64,000 bases of DNA from Cladorrhinum sp. PSN259. Lineage: Eukaryota > Ascomycota > Sordariomycetes > Sordariales > Podosporaceae. The stretch lies in assembly GCA_033725935.1 (NCBI GenBank), contig MU867133.1, positions 62,001 to 126,000 of the forward strand, in the 5' to 3' direction. The translations under genes and the position numbers were made by a program. The notes beneath the pieces are model-generated. The model was not told where the DNA came from. It saw only the letters and a program-made list of their open reading frames with translations, and searched no databases. Numbering within the stretch: position 1 is the first letter of the stretch; every line of letters begins with the position of its first letter. This document shows positions 55,844 through 64,000 of the stretch, piece after piece.

Positions 55844-57649
55844 AAAAAAAAACCCCCCTCCAATATTCTGCTTTTCCCCCCATTTTTTTTTTTTTTTTAT
55901 AAAAAAAGACAAATCATTATAATCAATGTCAAAAAAGCAAAAAAGAAAAGAAGAAAATGCGTTTTTTATTTATGGTCCACTCACGCACATACCGCTTAGA
56001 CAGAGGTAGTGGTGGTGTGTGTAGATGTCGTTAAATGTGTTTTTTGTTACTCGTGATGAATATCTGGTGTCTATGACAGAAAGCCAGGAGGACTCTTGGA
56101 TGAGTTTTAAAACGGGAAGGAAGGAATGTTAACGAAATGGAAGGGAAAAGAGAGAGAAGTGTGGAGGAGAGTTATATACATTACCAGTTCAAATCATATA
56201 ATATTTTCAACAACAAAAACAACCTGAGATTTCATTAATTTGTATGCCTAACGTAGTTTTCTCTTTTCCCCGTTTTGGCACACTACACAGGAAATTTGAG
56301 ACTTTCAAGGGGGAGGGGGAGGACACAGAACAAAATATTTAAAATACTTTTTTCTTTTATTCTTTTGACTCCATAATATAAAACAAAGACAACACAAAAA
56401 AACAAAACATCACCAAGTTATATAGACAACCAACTAACTTCTAACTCCACACAATAATGTCACTGTCCCCTCCCTCCTTTCTTTCCTCTTCTTCTTCCTC
56501 TTCTTCCTGTTTCCTTCCCCATTGCCCCCGCCCTATCTTGTCATCCCCTACGGCAGGTGCTCTCTTTTCTCCCCCTTGAAGGTCTTTTACTTCGCTCGGA
56601 AGCCCCTTCACACTCGCTTGCTTCTTGCTTGATTGCTTATTTTAACAACCACAAGAACTCCATTTACACAAATTATAGACATGAATAAAAATCAAGGAAA
56701 ACACCACAAAACTACAAACAAAGGAGAAGAGTTCGACAACGAAAGAACAAACAACCCAAAAAACAAAACACAACAATTAGGAAATAACCATTACAGAGTG
56801 AGAGAGAGAGAGAGAGAAAGACAAGAAAAAAATAATGCTATCCACCTCCCCTTATTTCCGACGCCAAAAGAGAAACGAAAACAGAAACACGTTTCAACAT
56901 AACGGACCCAATGTGGGAGGGGCTTTGGCTAGTTGTAACTTGAATGGTGTAGTATGGGGAGGGCTGCGCCTAGCTTTTGAGAGAGATACTTTTTGCATTA
57001 TGTCTCTGAGCCATGGGAAGAAAGGAAAAAAGAGACAGGAGAAGAAAATCAACATGACTTGAACAAAAGTGTGGAGTTCTTTCCGTTCCATCCAGCCAAA
57101 ATGTGTGTAGAAAAACAATGCCTGTTACGATGCCGTTCTTTTTTCTGTATGTTCTCAAGAGGGATGCTGATTATTAGAGTGAGTTATCTGTATGGGTAGT
57201 GTAAAAAAGAAAAAGAAAGCGCCCAAGTAGACGCCATTTCAAATATGTTTTTTTCTCCCGCCGGCCAGCCCATAATGAATTAACCCCTGCCACTTTCCCG
57301 TGGAGCTGCGAGCAGGTCGAAGGCCAGATAGCAAAGAAAAAAGTGATCGCAATCGAAACCGGATTATCGTAATCGTAATGATGTCCAGGAAAGGCGCCAA
57401 ATGTGCCGGAAACCGCTATGGAAAGAAACGTCCTCTACGTCCCATGCAAAAACTAACAACGCAAGTTGCAGGCAGATCATATAGGACTTGTTCTCCTGGA
57501 AGCCCCTATATAGAACATGCCATTGCCCATTGCCGCATTACACGCTGTGATTGACTCGTCAGCTTGTGTCAGATGAAAGACTGGCGGTTGAGATAATCTA
57601 CTTACGCAATGGGATGCCAGATCAACACGTAAAAAAATCATCAAGTTGT
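55844..57649. other. Convergent intergenic region, p24 (+) and casein kinase I (-)
   Basis: 1.8 kb between two stop codons, hence 3' flanks only. It is A-rich and T-rich with homopolymers (for example 17-18 T near 55884-55900) and a short AG repeat at about 56798-56816. No supportable gene. Confidence 0.55.
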
Positions 57650-59119
57650 CTAACCGCAGCACAGAGTCTTCATGAACTTCTGGAAGCCTGTTGGCTGTGG
57701 CTGCTGTGGGCTACTCTGGGGTGCGGCCTGGTTGTTGAGAGCCGGAGAGTGTGTCATGGGTCTCTGCGGCAGATTCTGGGTGCTGTTCTGGAATTGGGCC
57801 TGGGTCGAACCCGTCGGCGTTTGTGCCGATGGCATGTTGTAACCCCCGGCCGCCGGGCGTGAAGCCGCCAATCCGGGCGCGTTTGGCCGTCCGGGCTTCT
57901 GTTGCCTCTGGTTCGTCTGAGGCGGCAGGGGTGTTGCGGCGTTTAAACGCGCCATAGTAAGTTGAGGGGCCCTCGGGTCGTTCTGGTGGTGTGTGGTGGC
58001 TCCCCTGGAGTTCCCGTGAATCTCCATGGCCGAAGCCCCCGGCCGGACGTTTGGGTTGTGCAGAGCGCCCGGTCGGTCCCAGTCCCCCTTCTTGTCGGCC
58101 TTTCCAACCTTCATCCAATCGTACTCGCCATCGTCAACACCGCCGGCATCCTTGAGAGCCTGAGTGAAGAGCTCCCGGAGGTAGTCGTAATCGGGTGTGT
58201 CCTCGAAGCCCAGGTTGCGGACATAAGTGAGGTACTGGACGAACTGTTCGGGGAAGCCTTCGCAAAGCTCCTTGATGGGAGTCGTCTGCTTCTTCTCGCC
58301 AATCTTCTCGTACTTCTGCTTGTTAGTCGCAGCCTTGAGACCTTGCCAAGGGAGACCACCCCGCAGGAAGTACATGAAAACATGGCCAAGAGCCTCGAGA
58401 TCGTCTCTTCTCGACTGTTCCCTGCCGAGATGGGTGTTGATACTCATATAACGAGCAGTACCAGAGAGTGACTTGCGCTCACGGTAAGGAATGTGCTGCT
58501 TCGTCTTTGGGTCACGGTACTGCTTTGCCATACCGAAGTCCACAACGTGGATGACGTTGGCAGTCTTTGTGCCGGGTCTCCCGATCAAGAAGTTGTCTGG
58601 CTTGATATCGCGATAGATCAGATTCTTTTCGTGGATAGTTTGCACCCTTGACAGCATCTGCTTGGCAACCATTACGGTCGTCTTCAAGGAGAATCTCCGG
58701 TTGCAGTGATCGAAGAGATCCTCGAGCGATGGTCCGAGCAAGTCGATGACCAGTATGTTGTGCAGGCCTTCCTGGCCGAAGTAGTATACGTTGGGAATGC
58801 CAGCTGCAGTTCGAAGTTAGCCATGCTCTCGCCAGAATGGGAAGGCGGTTGACTTACGGCATCCAACAAGGATCTTGTATGTTCGGTACTCATCACGTAA
58901 TTGAGGAGCATCGCTCTTTCTAGGCTCCTGGATTAAGGTATCGCGGTTAGCAATTGACATTGTCGCGACTTTGCAACTGGATGAACGCACAAATTTGATG
59001 GCAACCTGTTGGTTGTTGAGGAGGTTTGTACCCTCGAAAATAACACCAAAAGAGCCCTCTCCAATCTTCTTCCCCACTCTATAATGCACTCCAACAACGT
59101 TGGAGGATGATGAGGCCAT
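57650..59119 (-). CDS. Casein kinase I, plasma-membrane YCK type
   Basis: Three exons on the minus strand, 59119-58991, 58927-58858 and 58803-57650, giving 450 residues. The kinase domain starts at HYRVGKKIGEGSFGVIFEGT, with the catalytic loop YRDIKPDNFL, DFGMAKQYRD and the CK1 signature RKSLSGTARYMSINTHLGRE. These residues define a Ser/Thr kinase preferring acidic or pre-phosphorylated substrates. After about residue 300 comes a Gln/Pro/Asn-rich tail ending GFQKFMKTLCCG. The C-terminal Cys pair matches the palmitoylation site that anchors yeast Yck1/Yck2 to the plasma membrane, so this is the YCK type (N. crassa CK-1b-like) rather than the Hrr25/CK-1a clock kinase. The start chosen is MASSSSNVVGVHYRVG; an ATG at 59137 would add six residues. 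Confidence 0.93.
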
Positions 59120-62100
59120 CTTGGGCAAACCGTCCACAACGGGTCGGGATGGTAGAACAATAATCAGGGATTAAGGAGCGGCCCGGAGAATCGACGCGGA
59201 GAGATGCCTGCAAGGGAAAGCTTAATTATCAGCAAAACAGCAAATAACAGAAGATATGATTCATGAGTCGCGTTATGATTGGAGTCGCATGGGCAATGGG
59301 CAGCTGCTTCGGCACGGCTCAAGATTCAAGCACTGGCTAGAGGTAATTGGACCCTGGAGAGCGAGGAAGGCGCAATCGTGATCGCGTTATTGATTGACCA
59401 GGACTTGTCGGCGACAGAAGTCGTATGTCCGCGTGCAAATAGGGAAAACAAGGTGCGCCGGGGCGGGCACACGAGCCAACTCACCCAAGCTTCTGTCCGG
59501 ACGAGATTTCTGGAACGACCGACCCCTTGGATAGGCGGTGGGGGGAGCTCTCAGCTGTCAGCGCGGTGGTTGCCGTGGTTTGTTTTGGTGGTGTGCAATA
59601 TTTTCTGGCGGTCGACCACAACACTACGAATTAAACAGGCCAGCAATTGAAAGCCGTTTTGTCGGTCGGGATACCGTGTGATGCAAGTCGCGTCGGATAT
59701 GGGGTAATTCTGGAGAGGGTGGCCTCGTTCCCTCTGACTGTTGGTGTTGCCTTCAGCCGTACTCTGGAAATCGAATTCGGGTAATTCTACACAAACGCCA
59801 GTGACCGTGGAATTGGCGATGTTGTTTTTAGATCGGGTTCGCAGCCGCGAATTTCAAGTCGCCCCAACACGACTTGTCGTCTGCGGCCCTTTGCACCAGC
59901 ACGCAGAAGGTTGATGGATGGCGGGCGATGGTCGTGCGGTGTGGCAGGTGGTGAAATGGAGAAGGAGGGAAAAGGCAAGGAAAAGGGAGACAGAACCTAG
60001 AAGGGGAAGGCAGCCAGCAGCCAACAGTTCCAGCTAGCGGACAGCCGACAGTGGGTAGCGGAGTCGACGACCGGGGACAGGGGGGCACCACTGACGAGGC
60101 GCACGGCCAGCCAATCCCACAGAAGCAAAGCGCCGGGCAGTGGCTCGCAACTTCTGCGGGCAACCCGCCGGGAGAGCTAACAGCCAGGGGCCTTTTATTT
60201 TTTGCAGGCCCCTTGCCGCAAGGGAAAATGCAAAAGGAACCAGGCGAGAGGCGAGAAATCAAAATGGGAAAATGGCAGATCAAGTGCTGGGATGGCTTTT
60301 CTGGAGAGCTTCAAGACAGGCCAGGAGAGAGTTGCCTCAATTGTGTTTCGTCAGTCGATTCTGGAGCAACTGGCAGGCTTGTTCGCTTCTCCCGTTGTGG
60401 AGGACGACTTGGGGCTGTTTCTGCCCCGTGCTTCAATTGACGATTTGGGAACCTCTCCACTGCCAGATTTGATACGACAATGCAATCTTATGATTGGCAA
60501 TTCGAGGTCAATTGATCAATCAACTCAACATTGAGCAGATCAATGCGGTCAACAATACCGGCCATGGCCGCTCCGTCCGATCAGATCCCGAGGCCGGCCT
60601 AAGTGAAAATGGTCGGACGACTACGACGGGTAAAGAGAAAGCAAAAAAAGGAGAAGGTCCCAAAAAGAGGCCCCAGAAAGAATCCATTTCCCAGCCTCCC
60701 CGAGACCAACCCTCATCACCATCTCCACTAAGGACCGCCGGCCCTGGAATGGCACGAGTTCAATTCAGCGACCAGCGGTCCAACAAAGTTGAGGCCGTGA
60801 CCGCAACGAACGTCGAGCGAGGTTCGCCAGGAACACATTTATTTTTACCAGAGCATGCATCAAATACGGAAATACGAAAAAAGGGGCCGTCGTTAGGGTG
60901 CATGACGCTACTGCGGAAGCTGGGCAGCGGGCATGCAAACTCAAGTGGGAACCTGTGGATGGAACTACCAGGGACGTAATCAGGAAGGACGAAAAAAAAA
61001 GACGTCGGTAACAGAAACACACAAATAGTGGCGATATCAGGTATATTTGGATGAGACTTCGGTGTCGAGATTGAGGACCACCAATCGCCACCGGATCAGG
61101 CCGACTTTCTGATTACTGGTGTCAGACGGATGATCACAAGCTTTGGAGGGAAAAAAATGCATCCTGTGCAACCTGTAAACAGTAACAGCCTATTGTCTTG
61201 GAAACCCTTTCTCTTCCCACCCTCGCCTCGCCTGCGCCGTGCCATGCCACAGATGAACGGCAAATGGCTTGCCAAACGATATAAACAACGTGGAACTGGA
61301 AATGTGTAAATAGATCTTGACAAGACGGTTGAAGAAGAAGAAAATTAAGCCACGGCTGGTTCCGGTTTGTTTTAGCAGTGACACCCAGACCGGGTTTTTC
61401 ACGGGCTGGACCTGGAAGCCGTTCCCCAAAACAAGCGCATGAACCTGAAAAATGACAACTGCGTACCCATTTTCAACCTTCCTCTTTTGGGGGGGTTGCC
61501 TGTCTCGGCAAAGGGCACAAGGGGGTGACACTGGACTGGAAGAAGCAGGCTGGCCAGCCTTTTCTCGAACGACGGATCGACTCCGTAAATCAACTGTCGG
61601 TCCTTTCTGATCTCAGTGCTCCATCACACCGCTGGTCCGCTGCTCTCTTCTTTTCACTGCACCACAACCTTAACCCGCCTCGCTGCAACTTTACTTATTT
61701 GGTTGAGACGCCAACCTCAAGCAAGGCGACAAAAAAAAAACCAGGGAAAAAAAAACTGCCACACTGCCAACTCATCCTCATCATCATCGGTCTGGCAGGG
61801 CTTGGCACGGTTTCATGCATACTCAGCTCAAGTAAGAAATAACAGAAATGGAAATAAGAAAATCCAATAGGCGCTCAGAAGTGACATGCAGGACGGGAAG
61901 AGGGGGGGAGGGGGGCGGTTATACGCAGGTCAACTACCGTCTGAAGTATCCATCACTCGGTGCCCTGGGCGGGAAGGTCTCAACGACGTTCTTACATAGT
62001 ATAAGTAGAACGGTTTAAACAATCCTCAACTCCCTATTCGTTGCGAAGTGAAATTGAAGATTACCTACGCTATCCTCCACAAAAACCAAACTCACCCATC

Positions 62101-63253
62101 CAAGCCCCGTGATTCGTCCATCCCACCCACCTCCCAATTTCGTTCTAGAACTTCTTTCCGATGATAACTGTTCCAACGTTAAAAATCAAATCTCTATTGG
62201 ATGGTCTAGAAGGAAACAATTTCCCCCCCAGAAAATATCCCCTCCCTCATTCTTTTGCTCTTCTTTCCTTTTCACATCAAAAAAGGGTTCGTCGGAAGCC
62301 GCACCTATTCCTACCTGCCGAGTCGAGTCGAATGTTTGCCCCATAAGTACGGATCACGGGAATATATTTACGCCACAATCCACCTCAGTCAGGCAAAAAA
62401 AGATGTTCAAGAAAGCCCAGCCGCATGAAAATGCTGTGTAACACACAACCTTTTTAGACGCCCGTGACGCCCCAAACGTTTGACCATAATCAATCACCCT
62501 TTGAAGGGGCCAATCCCCAGCGATCACATGTACAGTACAGTACATGACATGTAGAAGCTAAATATCTGCTCTCTTATAACTGCCGTAAAATTGATCGAGG
62601 TGACCGACTCCTCGGGATCCTGTCTACATTCGACTTGCCGAATACCGAACATGTACGCATGGAGTGGATGGATGAAAGAACAGCTTCATACATACATAGG
62701 TAATGCACGAAATACAGAATAGAGATGTGCCACCAAAGAACGATGCAAGTTTATCATGTGTCTTGTTCTCGAAAGTCTGTTGAGTCTGTTTCTGTATGCA
62801 TTCTTTTCATAAACATTTTCATCAAAACCCATATGTTCCCTCCCATTCCAATAACAGCGTAAAAAAAAATTTGGTATATCACAAATTATTTGTACAATTT
62901 AGTCTGCATGTCTGCCCGCCCTTTCTCTTCCAACCTCCCTTCTGTCTTCTTCCCCAAGACCATCCAAACAGCGCAAATCCGCAACGCAAAAAGGAAAAAG
63001 AATAGAGAAGCCATTCCGTGGAGGTGACAGAAAGAAAAGAAAGCAACCCTCAGTTTTGTGTCATGTTGTCTGTAGAGTACTCGCTCCGCCGATAACCGCC
63101 TTCCCTATTTCCCTTGACCATACTCATCATTTCAATTTGGACAAAACAAACCCAAACATGATTAGATATAAAAAAAAGCCACCTCATTCATCATATCAAC
63201 CTCACATACCACCCGCACCCCAATCTTCATGTCCTCATGACATTTCTTTCTCC
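59120..63253. other. 4.1 kb gene-free region between casein kinase I and Nup133
   Basis: It holds the casein kinase promoter and leader and, at the far end, the Nup133 3' flank. Open frames of 110-160 codons around 60.1-61.0 kb have mixed low-complexity composition and no recognised domain, and I do not call them. No tRNA, snRNA or repeat element was recognised. Confidence 0.5.
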
Positions 63254-64000
63254 TCAAAGCCCAAACAACCCCTTACCACCTTTCGCCTTCTTAGTAGGAG
63301 AAGAAATGGCCTCAAATAGCTTCGCTCCGTTTGCTTGAGCCTTGGCAGCAGTGATGCGCTTATAAGCCTCGGCAACCGTCTTCTCCGCGGCTTCCTTGGT
63401 GGTCCGGTACCACAAATCCAGCTGCGACTTCTCGATATAAGTGCGGAGTTGCTTATCTTCCCATTTCATGCAGTCAAGCAGCTTGTTGATGAAGGACTCG
63501 TCCATCTGCTCGAAGCGGCGATCCACCAACTCGGTGTAGACGCCGAGAGCATCCGAGGGCTTGACGTAGGGTTGGAACTTGTCGTCTGAATGTTCTGTTG
63601 GTGAGTTAGTATGGGTATTTTTATCCAAATAAAATAGAAACTGAGATAACTTACGCTCATCAATGACGGCAAACAGCGCATGATACGTGGTTGTGTTGCC
63701 CACAACCTGCAGCTGATCATCGTCGTCCTTCTCGTTGGTGCTGTTCACAATCTTCCAGTCATCCCGAATGAAGCATCGGCGCCAGATGAGTCGCTCGGCA
63801 TTAACGCGCTCCTCACCCTTCAAGCCGTACTTAGCGACTTTAAGAGCCAGGCAAAACTGATCACCATTGGCTTCTGCACTGTTGTCGCCCAGCGACGCCA
63901 AGGTCAACAGATCGATAAGAGTTGAAGGGTGCAGCGCCTCATGCTTGAGAAGTCGTGACAGGCCATCCTCAAACAGCTGATGAAGAGCCTTCTGCCTCTT
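63254..64000 (-). CDS. nup133: Nucleoporin Nup133, C-terminal part (gene continues beyond the window)
   Basis: Two exons are visible on the minus strand: 64000-63655 (open at the window edge, frame beginning KRQKALHQLFEDGLSRLLK) and 63594-63254, about 228 residues with stop. The sequence DGLSRLLKHEALHPSTLIDL, followed by LIWRRCFIRDDWKIVNST and YHALFAVIDERQHSDDKFQP, matches the C-terminal alpha-helical solenoid of Nup133/Nup155-like nucleoporins; WRRCxIRDDW is characteristic. Nup133 is a member of the Y-shaped scaffold complex (Nup84 complex in yeast) of the nuclear pore. The intron at 63654-63595 has branch site TACTAAC. The extreme C-terminus is short and basic (SSPTKKAKGGKGLFGL). Only the 3' end of the gene is in the window. 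Confidence 0.9.
   Translation of the reverse strand, partial: KRQKALHQLFEDGLSRLLKHEALHPSTLIDLLTLASLGDNSAEANGDQFCLALKVAKYGLKGEERVNAERLIWRRCFIRDDWKIVNSTNEKDDDDQLQVVGNTTTYHALFAVIDERKLSQFLFYLDKNTHTNSPTEHSDDKFQPYVKPSDALGVYTELVDRRFEQMDESFINKLLDCMKWEDKQLRTYIEKSQLDLWYRTTKEAAEKTVAEAYKRITAAKAQANGAKLFEAISSPTKKAKGGKGLFGL

Noticed and set aside
60494..60979. 161-codon frame in the region upstream of casein kinase I
   Set aside because: Polar low-complexity sequence without recognisable domain or conserved-looking core; overlapping frames on both strands are equally long.

Overview
The window is nuclear DNA of a filamentous ascomycete, very probably a Sordariomycete close to the Sordariales. The genes have short introns (about 50-80 nt) with GTnnGT donors and CTAAC/CTGAC branch sites. 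They encode fungal proteins of Neurospora-like type: a Zn2Cys6 protein, a DUF3433 protein, a CorA-like fungal membrane protein, a secreted GH6 cellulase and a YCK-type casein kinase. A dispersed Neurospora-type 5S rRNA gene has a TATA motif at about -29. One assembly gap of 98 N shows that this is draft sequence. No virus, plasmid, CRISPR array or intact transposon is visible.

Layout: 1.8-3.0 kb mitochondrial carrier of the yeast YPR011C (APS/PAPS) type (+); 4.2-5.1 kb ribosomal protein eL18 (+); 5.5-7.0 kb mitochondrial 2'-O-rRNA methyltransferase Mrm2 (-); 8.0-11.4 kb DDHD phospholipase A1 (-), divergent from RNA polymerase III largest subunit (12.3-16.9 kb, +); 17.3-19.0 kb HMCES/YedK abasic-site shield protein (+), interrupted by the gap beside a hexanucleotide repeat; 19.3-19.8 kb small charged hypothetical protein (-); 21.4-23.2 kb CorA-like membrane protein (+), convergent with a large DUF3433 membrane protein (23.4-27.4 kb, -); 28.6-29.9 kb GH6 cellobiohydrolase without a carbohydrate-binding module (-); 30-35 kb gene-poor stretch with a 5S rRNA gene, a decayed HExxH secreted-protein gene and an intron-containing tRNA-Val(UAC); 35.2-35.5 kb DUF4536/DMAC1-like protein (-), divergent from AP-3 mu (35.8-37.5 kb, +); a 7 kb gene-free interval leading to a Zn2Cys6 + maltose-acetyltransferase-fold fusion (44.5-46.9 kb, +); a 5.5 kb repeat-rich interval; SWC4 (52.5-54.4 kb, -), divergent from a p24-alpha cargo receptor (55.0-55.8 kb, +); casein kinase I (57.7-59.1 kb, -); and, after another 4 kb gene-free stretch, the C-terminal end of Nup133 (63.3 kb to window end, -).

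Most genes are conserved housekeeping functions (translation, Pol III transcription, chromatin, vesicle traffic, nuclear pore) and form no single pathway. The accessory content is the GH6 enzyme, the DUF3433 and CorA-like membrane proteins, the pseudogene and the fusion protein. The most unusual item is the fusion: a complete Zn2Cys6 DNA-binding cluster joined through a long disordered region to a hexapeptide acetyltransferase fold in which the position of the usual catalytic histidine is a cysteine. Exon boundaries were read by eye from splice signals and reading frame, without alignment or RNA data.
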